DNA of 26,895 bases. It comes from TMED27 sp964350695. Its GTDB lineage: Bacteria > Pseudomonadota > Alphaproteobacteria > Micavibrionales > Micavibrionaceae. Both the position numbers and the translations under genes were made by a program. The notes under the pieces were generated by a model that saw only the letters and a program-made list of their open reading frames with translations, had not been told where the DNA came from and ran no database searches. Shown piece after piece: positions 15,675 to 23,051 of the stretch (the first letter of the stretch is position 1; every line of letters begins with the position of its first letter). The stretch spans positions 1 to 26,895 of the forward strand of contig CAYGKM010000018.1 in NCBI GenBank assembly GCA_964350695.1, read 5' to 3'.

Positions 15675-16880
15675 ATGCGTATTTTTATTTCATTATTGTT
15701 TGTTTTGGCACTCGGCATTGGTGTTGGCGTTAGCCTTAAATTTTTTCCGTCTTCCGGTAAGGGCGGAATGCAATCCATGTCTGAATCCAGCGAGCGAAAA
15801 ATCGCTTATTGGGCGGCACCGATGGACCCAAATTATCGCCGCGATGAACCGGGTCAATCGCCCATGGGCATGGATTTAGTGCCTGTCTATGAAGATGAGT
15901 TAAGCGGAGAGGCAGGCGCACCAGAGGGCGCTATCAAGATAGACCCAGTTTATACGCACACGCTTGGTGTAAAGACAGCCGAAGTGGCGAGCCGCGAATT
16001 TGGCAAAAGCATCCGCGCCTTTGGCCGGATTGCAGCCAGCACCCGCCTCGAACATGCGATGGATGTACGGACAAAGGGCTGGATCGTTGATCTGGCTACT
16101 GATGCCGTGGGTGATAGCGTCAAAAAAGGTGATTTGCTTTTCACCTTCTACAGCCCTGATCTGATGACCGCGCAATCGGATTATCTGATCGGAGCGCGCG
16201 TTGGAAATTCTGACCAACGACTACGTCTTTTCGGCATGGATGATAAAGCGATTGCCGCGTTAAAAAAGCAGAAAAAATTTCTTGAACAAACTCCATTTCA
16301 TGCCCCTGCTGATGGCACCGTGACTATGCTTAATGTTCGTAAAGGCGCGCATGTGAATGAAGGTGGAAATGTCATGATGATCCAAGATTTTTCTAAGCTC
16401 TGGATCAATGTTGATGTACCGATACGTGACGTTCAGTTTTTAGTTGTGGGCACGCCTGCCAAGGTCACCGTACCGGAAACAGGTGAAGAATATGAAACAC
16501 TCATTGATTTTATTCACCCGGTGAACGATCCGCAAAGTCGTACGGTCATGGTGCGCTTAATCCTTGAAAATCCAGATGGCGCGTTAAAGCCGGACACCTA
16601 TGTTGATGCGACCTTTAACGCTAATCCACAGCCGCGACTGGCCGTTCCGGCGGAAGCCGTTCTGTATAGCAGCATGGGCGGACACGTGATGGAAGATGCT
16701 GGTGACGGGTATTTCCGCCCTGTCATGGTTGAGACAGGCATAACAGCAAATGGCCTGACCGAGATTAAAAGCGGTTTGAAATCTGGCCAGCGCATTGTCA
16801 CATCCGGTCAGTTTATGCTGGACGCGGAAACCAACCTCAAAGGCGGCATGGAAGCGATGGGGCACGATCATGGCGAATAA
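15675..16880 (+). CDS. cusB: CusB-type periplasmic adaptor with heavy-metal-binding domain
   Basis: The 401-residue adaptor of a Cu/Ag efflux pump starts with an N-terminal membrane anchor or signal (about 1-22). A heavy-metal-binding domain follows (about 45-73: YWAAPMDPNY... GQSPMGMDLVPVYE), rich in Met and typical of CusB-like proteins. Next come the lipoyl/helical hairpin domain (RTKGWIVDLATDAVGDSVKKGD), the barrel domain and a C-terminus ending GHDHGE. CusB receives periplasmic Cu(I)/Ag(I) and passes it to CusA. AAGGAG at 15662-15667 supports the ATG at 15675 but is buried in a hairpin. The 3' end overlaps cusA by 11 bp, indicating coupled translation. Confidence 0.92.
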   Translation: MRIFISLLFVLALGIGVGVSLKFFPSSGKGGMQSMSESSERKIAYWAAPMDPNYRRDEPGQSPMGMDLVPVYEDELSGEAGAPEGAIKIDPVYTHTLGVKTAEVASREFGKSIRAFGRIAASTRLEHAMDVRTKGWIVDLATDAVGDSVKKGDLLFTFYSPDLMTAQSDYLIGARVGNSDQRLRLFGMDDKAIAALKKQKKFLEQTPFHAPADGTVTMLNVRKGAHVNEGGNVMMIQDFSKLWINVDVPIRDVQFLVVGTPAKVTVPETGEEYETLIDFIHPVNDPQSRTVMVRLILENPDGALKPDTYVDATFNANPQPRLAVPAEAVLYSSMGGHVMEDAGDGYFRPVMVETGITANGLTEIKSGLKSGQRIVTSGQFMLDAETNLKGGMEAMGHDHGE

Positions 16881-19800
16881 TCAGGATATTCACGACCCGT
16901 CCAAAAGCTTTGCCGCGCGTATCATTGATTGGTCGGTTGGTAATCGCTTTTTTGTGATGCTCGGCGCATTGGCGCTATTGGCGGCTGGAGTTGTCTCGAT
17001 TACTCAAATCCCGCTGGATGCTATTCCTGATCTCTCTGATACGCAGGTCATTATCCGCACGGACTTTCCGGGGCAAGCGCCGCAAGTTATTGAAGATCAG
17101 GTGACTTTCCCGCTTTCTACACAGATGCTGGGACTGCCAAAAACCAAAGTCGTGCGCGGATTTTCTATGTTCGGAGCATCTTTCGTTTATATCGTGTTTG
17201 AGGATGGCGTTGATATGTATTGGGCGCGCAGCCGGGTTCTGGAATCTCTATCGCAAGTCAGAAGTGAGCTGCCCGATGGGGCTGACCCGCAACTGGGGCC
17301 GGATGCGACAGGTGTGGGCTGGGTATTTCAATATGCGCTATTTGACCAAACAGGACAACATGATTTATCGGAATTGCGCAGCTTGCAAGACTGGTTCGTG
17401 CGCTTTGAGCTGGCGACCATTGATGGCGTTGCCGAAGTGGCCAGTGTTGGCGGGTTTGTCAAAGAATACCAGGTTTTGGTTGATCCCAATAAACTTCGCG
17501 CTTTTGATATATCCTTATCTATGGTTATAGAAGCCGTACGCAGCGCCAATCAGGAAACAGGTGGCCGAACGCTGGAAATGGCCGAAACGGAATATCTGAT
17601 CCGCTCCTTTGGCTATGTCAGCAAGCCGGAAGATTTGCGAACGAGCGTTTTAAAAACCGTAGAGGGAACGCCGATCACAATTGGTGATGTGGCGCGTGTG
17701 GTCGAAGGCCCAGCTATTCGGCGCGGCGTTACCGAGCTTAACGGGGTGGGTGAAGCGGTGGGCGGCATTGTCGTGATGCGTCCCGGCGCAAACGCGCTGG
17801 ATGTAATACACAACGTCAAAACCCGTCTTGAAAGCGTGAAGCAAGGGTTGCCGGAAGGTGTTGAATTAAAAGTTGTCTATGACCGCAGCGAGCTTATTGA
17901 AGGCTCGGTGGATTATCTCAAAGACAAGCTGATTGAAGAAAGCCTGATGGTGGCGCTGATTACCTTCCTGTTTCTTCTCCATGCTCGCAGTGCGTTAGTA
18001 GCAATCATCACCATCCCGCTGGGTATATTGGCGGCCTTTATCGTTATGAACATGCAAGGCATTACGGCCAACATCATGTCACTTGGCGGCATTGCGATTG
18101 CGATTGGTGCGATGGTCGATGCCTCTATTGTCATGGTTGAAAACGCACACAGGAAGCTGGCGGGAATGGCAGAAGATGCCAGCAAGGAAGAAAAACAAGA
18201 AGCTCTGATACAAGCCGCTAAAGAAGTTGGCCCGGGGCTGTTTTTCTCCCTGCTGATTATCACCGTGTCGTTCTTTCCTGTTTTTGCCCTCACGGGCCAA
18301 TCGGCGAAAATGTTTACCCCGCTGGCATTTACTAAAACTTATGCCATGGCAGCAGCGGCACTTTTATCAGTGACAGTTGTTCCGGTTCTCATGCTTTGGT
18401 TGATTAAGGGGAAGATCAAACGTGAAGATGAAAACCCTATAAACCGCTTCTTCATTGCGCTTTACCGCCCGTTTTTGAACGCGGCATTAAAGTGGCGTAA
18501 AGCGACAATTATTTTGGCCTTTGCAGCACTAGTCAGCACTGCTATCCCAGCTTCAAAGTTGGGTAGCGAATTTATGCCGCCGCTTTATGAGGGCAGCTTG
18601 CTCTATATGCCTATGACGTTGCCGGGTGTTTCTATCACCAAAGCACGGGAAATTTTGCAGGTTACAAACCGTCAAATTATGGCCGTGCCGGAAGTGCGCC
18701 AAGCTTTTGGTAAGGCGGGACGCTCAAACTCTGCAACCGATCCCGCGCCACTGGCAATGATTGAAACATGGATTGAGCTGAAGCCACGTGAAGAGTGGCG
18801 GCCCGGCATGACTCCTGAAAAACTAATGGCAGATTTGGACAAGCGTGTGCGCTTGCCGGGCATGATGAATAGCTGGGGCTATCCCATCAAAATCCGTCTG
18901 GATATGCTCACCACAGGCATTCGCACACCTGTTGGTATTAAGGTTGCCGGATCAGACTTGAACACAATAGATAAAATTGCCAAAGAGGTTGAGGTTCTTG
19001 CGCGTGATGTCCCCGGAACCCGCAGCGCGATTGCTGACCGGGTTGTCGGCGGGAAATATATTGAGGTTGAACCCAACCGCCGCGAGATTGCCCGCTATGG
19101 CATCTCTATCAAGACCGTTCAACGCGTTATTCAAACAGCCCTTGGTGGAATGCAGCTCGATGAAGCGGTGGAAGGACGTGAGCGTTACCCGATTATGTTG
19201 CGCTATGATCGCCCATTTCGTGAACATGTTTCCGAGATGGACAACATTCTCGTTCCTACGCCAAAAGGTGCGCATATCCCGCTTGCGACTCTGGCCGATA
19301 TTCGCGTTGCTGAAGGGCCGTCTATGATCAAGTCCGAAGATGCCAGACTCAATGGCTGGGTGTTCGTAGATATTGAAGGTCGAGACATTGGTTCTTACAT
19401 CACTGATCTGCAAGACAAGTTGAAAACGCTTGATTTGCCACAAGGTTATAGCCTGAAACTCTCCGGTCAGTTTGAACAAATGCAGGAAGCGGGTGAGCGC
19501 TTGAAAATAGCCGTTCCAGCAACTCTGCTAATTATTTTAACGCTGCTTTACCTGCATTTCGGTACGTGGGACCGAACATTGCTGATTATGCTGTCTGTGC
19601 CGTTTGGTGTGATAGGGGGTGTGTGGTGGACATGGCTCGCCGGATATAACATTTCCGTGGCCGTAGCTGTAGGCTTCATTGCATTGGCCGGGATTGCCGT
19701 AGAGACAGCCATAATCATGCTGATCTACCTTGATCAACAAATGCGAGAACATCCAGTTCACACGTTTGAAGACTTGTTAGAAAATGTGCGCCACGGCGCC

Positions 19801-20034
19801 ATCCAGCGGCTTCGCCCTAAACTCATGACCGTTAGCACCGTCATTCTTGGCTTGATCCCGATTTTCTTAACTATCGGACCGGGTTCTGATGTGATGCGCC
19901 GCATTGCATTGCCGATGGTCGGCGGCATGATCAGCACTATGGTTCTGACGCTTATCCTAATTCCTGTTTTATACGCTGTGTATATGCAATGGAAACTCAA
20001 ACTCCCCATTAAACCCGAAAGGAAACTAAAATGA
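16870..20034 (+). CDS. cusA: CusA-type heavy-metal RND pump (HME4, Cu/Ag)
   Basis: The inner-membrane RND transporter (1054 residues from this start) exports monovalent copper or silver. The TM4 motif AIAIGAMVDASIVMVENAH (D417) is of the HME4 type. The three methionines that bind Cu(I)/Ag(I) in E. coli CusA have counterparts here: M580 (LLYMPMTLP), M630 (APLAMIET) and M679 (IRLDMLTTGI). Length is normal. The frame is open from 16795 inside cusB, but the start at 16870 (MANNQD) fits the family. Its stop overlaps the DUF2282 gene (ATGA at 20031). The CusC-like channel comes two genes later rather than before cusB. Confidence 0.94.
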   Translation: MANNQDIHDPSKSFAARIIDWSVGNRFFVMLGALALLAAGVVSITQIPLDAIPDLSDTQVIIRTDFPGQAPQVIEDQVTFPLSTQMLGLPKTKVVRGFSMFGASFVYIVFEDGVDMYWARSRVLESLSQVRSELPDGADPQLGPDATGVGWVFQYALFDQTGQHDLSELRSLQDWFVRFELATIDGVAEVASVGGFVKEYQVLVDPNKLRAFDISLSMVIEAVRSANQETGGRTLEMAETEYLIRSFGYVSKPEDLRTSVLKTVEGTPITIGDVARVVEGPAIRRGVTELNGVGEAVGGIVVMRPGANALDVIHNVKTRLESVKQGLPEGVELKVVYDRSELIEGSVDYLKDKLIEESLMVALITFLFLLHARSALVAIITIPLGILAAFIVMNMQGITANIMSLGGIAIAIGAMVDASIVMVENAHRKLAGMAEDASKEEKQEALIQAAKEVGPGLFFSLLIITVSFFPVFALTGQSAKMFTPLAFTKTYAMAAAALLSVTVVPVLMLWLIKGKIKREDENPINRFFIALYRPFLNAALKWRKATIILAFAALVSTAIPASKLGSEFMPPLYEGSLLYMPMTLPGVSITKAREILQVTNRQIMAVPEVRQAFGKAGRSNSATDPAPLAMIETWIELKPREEWRPGMTPEKLMADLDKRVRLPGMMNSWGYPIKIRLDMLTTGIRTPVGIKVAGSDLNTIDKIAKEVEVLARDVPGTRSAIADRVVGGKYIEVEPNRREIARYGISIKTVQRVIQTALGGMQLDEAVEGRERYPIMLRYDRPFREHVSEMDNILVPTPKGAHIPLATLADIRVAEGPSMIKSEDARLNGWVFVDIEGRDIGSYITDLQDKLKTLDLPQGYSLKLSGQFEQMQEAGERLKIAVPATLLIILTLLYLHFGTWDRTLLIMLSVPFGVIGGVWWTWLAGYNISVAVAVGFIALAGIAVETAIIMLIYLDQQMREHPVHTFEDLLENVRHGAIQRLRPKLMTVSTVILGLIPIFLTIGPGSDVMRRIALPMVGGMISTMVLTLILIPVLYAVYMQWKLKLPIKPERKLK

Positions 20035-20345
20035 AGACTTCATCCAAAAAACTGGCAATCTCTACGGCTATTTCAGCCGCAATATTAGGCCTTTCTACCA
20101 CTGGCGCTCTGGCGCATTTAGAGCCGAAAAAAGGTGAAGAGGTGGAAAAATGTTATGGCGTTGCCAAAGCCCATAAAAATGATTGTGCATCCAAGGCCAA
20201 CAAACATTCTTGTTCTGGAAGATCAAAAAATGATGCCGATGCGAATGAATGGATTAAATTGCCAAGCGGCCTTTGTGAAAAGCTGGTTGGCGGCTCTTTA
20301 ACAGCAGGCAATCAAGGATTAGAAGATGATAAAGAGCAGCAATAA
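20031..20345 (+). CDS. DUF2282 protein, bufferin-like (BufA1-type) small metallopeptide precursor
   Basis: The 104-residue protein has a signal peptide (cleavage near ALA-H at 28-29) and the DUF2282 pattern: EKCYGVAKAHKNDCAS, HSCSG, DANEWIKLPSGLCEKLVGG. The four cysteines are 41, 52, 61 and 82. DUF2282 proteins are the BufA1 bufferins: secreted peptides whose cysteines are modified by a DUF692 (MNIO) enzyme with a DUF2063 partner and which bind copper in the periplasm. Neither partner gene lies in this window; instead the gene is overlapped by cusA (4 bp) and by the CusC-like gene (20 bp). AAAGGAAA upstream is a good RBS. Modification in this host is unknown; it may work unmodified or use chromosomal enzymes. 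Confidence 0.82.
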   Translation: MKTSSKKLAISTAISAAILGLSTTGALAHLEPKKGEEVEKCYGVAKAHKNDCASKANKHSCSGRSKNDADANEWIKLPSGLCEKLVGGSLTAGNQGLEDDKEQQ

Positions 20346-21744
20346 AAATATCTTGGCTCTCTTTACAACCGTTATCTTTTTAACGGGCTGCTCACTGACT
20401 CCGGCTTATGAGAGGCCGGATGTTAGTACCCCTGCATGGAAAGGCGGCGAAACATCCTCAAGCGTTGAGATAGCCGCTGATTGGTGGAAAGGTTTTGGCA
20501 GCGATGAGTTAAATACTCTGATGGCGCAAGCCTTGTCATACAACAATGATCTGCAAGCGTCGCTGCATAGAATTGAACAAGCACGGGCAGGACTACAAAT
20601 TGCGGGTGCCTCTCTTTTGCCTTCGGCCAGTGTCACAACGTCTTATATGAATGGTCCTTTACAGGCGTTTAACATTACAGACAGACGGAGACACGGCGTT
20701 CCAGATTTTACTGGAGATGCAGGTATTTCTTATGAACTGGATTTATTCGGTGCAAACCGAGCGGAAGTGGAAGCCAGAGAAGCCAACCTTCTTGGAAGCC
20801 AGTACGCACATGAGGCGCTAGCCCTTATCGTTATGGGTGATGTAGCCCAAGGGTATTTTAATGTTGTGAATTTGCGTGAGCGGAAGCGCATAGCAGGCGA
20901 TAATGTTAAAAGTGTTGCTGATCTGCTGGAAGTTGTTGAGGCGCGCTTTCAGAACGGATCAGTCACCGCGCTGGATATTGCGCAGCAGGAAACTGTTTTA
21001 TTAAACGCCAAAGCGGAACTCGCCGCTGTTGAACAAAAACTGGCGCTGGCCGAAAATGCACTGGCTGTTATTTTAGGGCAACCTCCGCAAACCCTGAATG
21101 TATCTGGGCGCAGTCTTAATAACATTACCTTGCCGCCAACGGTTGTACTGCAACCCTCAGAGCTTCTTGAACGCAGACCAGATATAAGAAAAGCCGAAGC
21201 TGACCTGATTGCTGCCAATGCCAATATAGGCGAGGCAAAAGCAGCCTATTTCCCATCCATCAATTTAGGTGCGAACCTTTTGCTCGCGGCTAATCCTTCT
21301 GTTTCCGCATTGGCACTATTTTCATCCATATCCGCACCTATCTTTCAGGGCGGACGATTGGAAGGTGGCTTAAAACGTGCAGAAGGACGACAGGCTGAAT
21401 TGGTGGAAAATTATAAGAAAGCCATATTGGTTTCTTTTCAGGAGGTAGAAGATGCTTTTGCCAAATTAAAAACAACGCAGAAGCGTCAAAAGGCGCTGCG
21501 GCAAGCCGTGAACAAATCACGCAAAGCCTATGAAATTTCCCGCAAGCAATATCAACTTAGTGCGGTGGATTTTCAGACTGTTCTAGGTGCGCAGCGCATG
21601 ATGTTACAGGCAGAAGACAACTACGCCCGCGCACGGTTTGAAACACTTTCGGCCAGTATTGATCTGTTTAAATCCATGGGCGGTGGTTGGAACGATAATG
21701 GAACCAATTCTCTCAATAAAACGTTGAATAGCGAAGGAGACTGA
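20326..21744 (+). CDS. cusC: NodT/CusC-family outer-membrane efflux lipoprotein
   Basis: The 472-residue outer-membrane factor has a lipoprotein signal with lipobox LTGC (Cys22), then the NodT/CusC start PAYERPD and WWKGFGSDELNTLM. Both OEP repeats are present: LQASLHRIEQARAGLQIAGA near the start, and ERRPDIRKAEADLIAANANIGEAKAAYFPSI, in pieces, at about 285-315. It is the outer-membrane channel for the CusAB pump in the same operon and differs in type from the non-lipidated CzcC at 7868. The start overlaps the DUF2282 gene by 20 bp, so translation is probably coupled. Substrate assignment to Cu/Ag rests on operon context. Confidence 0.9.
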   Translation: MIKSSNKNILALFTTVIFLTGCSLTPAYERPDVSTPAWKGGETSSSVEIAADWWKGFGSDELNTLMAQALSYNNDLQASLHRIEQARAGLQIAGASLLPSASVTTSYMNGPLQAFNITDRRRHGVPDFTGDAGISYELDLFGANRAEVEAREANLLGSQYAHEALALIVMGDVAQGYFNVVNLRERKRIAGDNVKSVADLLEVVEARFQNGSVTALDIAQQETVLLNAKAELAAVEQKLALAENALAVILGQPPQTLNVSGRSLNNITLPPTVVLQPSELLERRPDIRKAEADLIAANANIGEAKAAYFPSINLGANLLLAANPSVSALALFSSISAPIFQGGRLEGGLKRAEGRQAELVENYKKAILVSFQEVEDAFAKLKTTQKRQKALRQAVNKSRKAYEISRKQYQLSAVDFQTVLGAQRMMLQAEDNYARARFETLSASIDLFKSMGGGWNDNGTNSLNKTLNSEGD

Positions 21745-21745
21745 A

Positions 21746-22480
21746 ATGACTAAGCAAGCCACACTTTACCGCATGGTAACTGACGAACATATTTGCCCGT
21801 ATGGTATAAAATCCAAGGACTTGTTGAAACGCCAAGGTTACGAGGTTGAAGATCATCACCTTAAAACCCGTGAAGAAGCAGACGCCTTCAAAAAAGAGCA
21901 TGATGTTAAAACGACCCCACAAACCTTTATTGATGGGACGCGTATCGGCGGCCATGATGATCTTGTTAAGCATTTCGGCATAACTACTATGAAGCAGGAA
22001 GGCACAACGTATCAGCCGATTATTGCGATATTCGCCACGACCTTCTTAATGGCCTTGGCGGTGAGTTGGGCAATGACAGGTGCAATCGGTGTTGAACTGA
22101 CAGTTATGATGTTTATAGCGATCAGCATGTGTGCCTTAGCCATCCAGAAACTGCGTGATCTTTACGCGTTTTCGAACCAGTTTATCACTTACGACCTTTT
22201 GGCCATGAAATGGGTGCGTTATGCTTATATCTATCCGTTTGTGGAGATGCTGGCAGGTGTTTGCATGATTGCAGGTGTGTTTACTCTTATCGCCGCGCCT
22301 GCGGCTTTGTTTATCGGAACGATAGGGGCAATCTCTGTAATCAAAGCCGTTTACATTGATAAACGCGAATTAAAATGTGCATGTGCTGGAGGCGACAGTA
22401 ACGTGCCGCTTGGCTTCATATCTTTGACCGAAAACTTAATGATGGTGGCTATGGCTATTTGGATGCTGCTGAGTATGTAG
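21746..22480 (+). CDS. Glutaredoxin-MauE/DoxX-like membrane fusion protein
   Basis: The 244-residue protein joins two parts. Residues 1-80 are a glutaredoxin fold: active site ICPYG (C17 only, the second Cys is Gly), the cis-Pro region TTPQTFIDG and the glutathione-site segment RIGGHDDL. Residues about 90-244 hold four membrane helices of the MauE/DoxX-like type, with KCACAGG (C211, C213) before the last helix. Such proteins are thought to move reducing equivalents across the inner membrane. It starts 1 bp after the cusC stop and ends the operon. Its likely role is thiol redox control of periplasmic metal-binding cysteines, perhaps those of the DUF2282 peptide; this is inference. It is the last gene of the island. 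Confidence 0.8.
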   Translation: MTKQATLYRMVTDEHICPYGIKSKDLLKRQGYEVEDHHLKTREEADAFKKEHDVKTTPQTFIDGTRIGGHDDLVKHFGITTMKQEGTTYQPIIAIFATTFLMALAVSWAMTGAIGVELTVMMFIAISMCALAIQKLRDLYAFSNQFITYDLLAMKWVRYAYIYPFVEMLAGVCMIAGVFTLIAAPAALFIGTIGAISVIKAVYIDKRELKCACAGGDSNVPLGFISLTENLMMVAMAIWMLLSM

Positions 22481-22570
22481 CTTTAAGTTGGCCCAGAAGG
22501 GTATATGAAAGCACAGGCGCTACTTCGACTACAGTTTTAGGATGAATTTAAGCCCACAATCGCTTAAAAA

Positions 22571-22596
22571 GTTACACACTTTCTTACACACTTTTT
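22571..22596. repeat. Tandem ttacacac repeats, candidate integrase arm sites (right end)
   Basis: gttacacacttt (22571-22582) is followed immediately by cttacacacttt (22583-22594), a 12-bp periodic direct repeat. The 13-mer at 22583-22595 is identical to 154-166 near the left end. The pair lies about 53 bp inside the right core and fits paired arm-type sites for the island recombinase. The remainder of 22481-22648 shows no gene. Confidence 0.5.
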
Positions 22597-22648
22597 ATTT
22601 GAGTGCAGAATTATTTAATCAAGTCAATGACTTACCTCTAGACTTGAC

Positions 22649-22662
22649 GGATTCAAAATCCG
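22649..22662 (+). other. Right attachment core (attR)
   Basis: An exact 14-bp copy of the left core at 42-55. The bases to its right continue as host tRNA-Leu; the bases to its left (ctctagacttga) are island sequence and do not rebuild a tRNA 5' half. Confidence 0.85.
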
Positions 22663-22705
22663 GTTCCTTCGGGAGTGCCGGTTCAAGTCCGGCTGGGGGC
22701 ACCAT
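22649..22705 (+). pseudogene. 3' half of the interrupted host tRNA-Leu(CAA)
   Basis: It contains the anticodon loop TTCAAAA, the stem strand TCCGG, the variable arm TTCCTTCGGGAGT, the T arm GCCGG-TTCAAGT-CCGGC, the acceptor strand and encoded CCA. The upstream sequence is island DNA with no D arm or acceptor 5' strand. Joined to 14-55 it gives a normal 85-nt tRNA-Leu(CAA), with one G-U pair at the base of the acceptor stem. Confidence 0.9.
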
Positions 22706-22709
22706 TAAT

Positions 22710-22937
22710 TTAGCTTGGTAAACTATCCATAGCGGCTTCCGCCGCCTGACCGCCTAAATTAGCTAAAAATTCACCACCTGTCAGAACCGCTTCGCCAGCC
22801 ATCGCTGGAGCGGCACCTATAAAAGCAGCGCCTAGCATTAGGGTCAGCCTAGGTCTAGTAACGGGCAGCCCAACTGTATTTTTAAATATAAACGATGCGG
22901 CGCCTACTACGCCATTCTTACCTGCTTCAGCAGCCAT
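22710..22937 (-). CDS. Small hypothetical membrane protein
   Basis: The 75-residue protein is rich in Ala and Gly, with a hydrophobic stretch at about 31-50 (LTLMLGAAFIGAAPAMAGEA) and a weaker one at 8-24. A GGAG Shine-Dalgarno sits 8 bases before the ATG, which supports translation. It lies just outside the island, converging with the tRNA-Leu remnant 4 bp away. I do not recognise a family; the second hydrophobic stretch could be a late signal sequence ending AMA-G. Confidence 0.5.
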   Translation of the reverse strand: MAAEAGKNGVVGAASFIFKNTVGLPVTRPRLTLMLGAAFIGAAPAMAGEAVLTGGEFLANLGGQAAEAAMDSLPS

Positions 22938-23051
22938 ATTGATTCTCCTATATTACCGAAATAGTGCCGTTTCTTTTTTGTATGTATGTAAATATTAACA
23001 AAAAATGAAGAAAATAACAATAAAATCAATTAAGCTTTTGTTTTTAAATGA

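Larger units (their letters stand above)
42..22662. mobile_element. Integrated mobilizable genomic island in tRNA-Leu(CAA)
   Basis: The island is bounded by identical 14-bp cores (cggattcaaaatcc) at 42-55 and 22649-22662, joined on the outside to the two halves of one tRNA-Leu gene. It contains a tyrosine recombinase, a complete replacement tRNA-Leu, a putative defence block, a candidate oriT with a MobA/MobL relaxase, and two heavy-metal efflux modules. No conjugation channel, coupling protein, replication gene or recognisable excisionase was found, so it would need helper functions to transfer. Joining 14-55 to 22663-22705 gives an 85-nt tRNA that folds normally, which supports the boundary call. 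Boundaries are seen directly; mobility is inferred. Confidence 0.88.

Noticed and set aside
22571..22596. CRISPR-like repeat array
   Set aside because: Only two 12-bp tandem copies with no spacers and no cas genes; identical motifs at the other end of the island fit integrase arm sites.
42..22662. Self-transmissible ICE
   Set aside because: Only a relaxase and a candidate oriT were found; no VirB/Tra channel or coupling protein genes are present.
14..22705. A group I intron or other self-splicing intron in the tRNA-Leu anticodon loop
   Set aside because: The halves are 22.6 kb apart with full genes between them, and no catalytic intron core was seen; an integrated island with direct-repeat cores explains the split.
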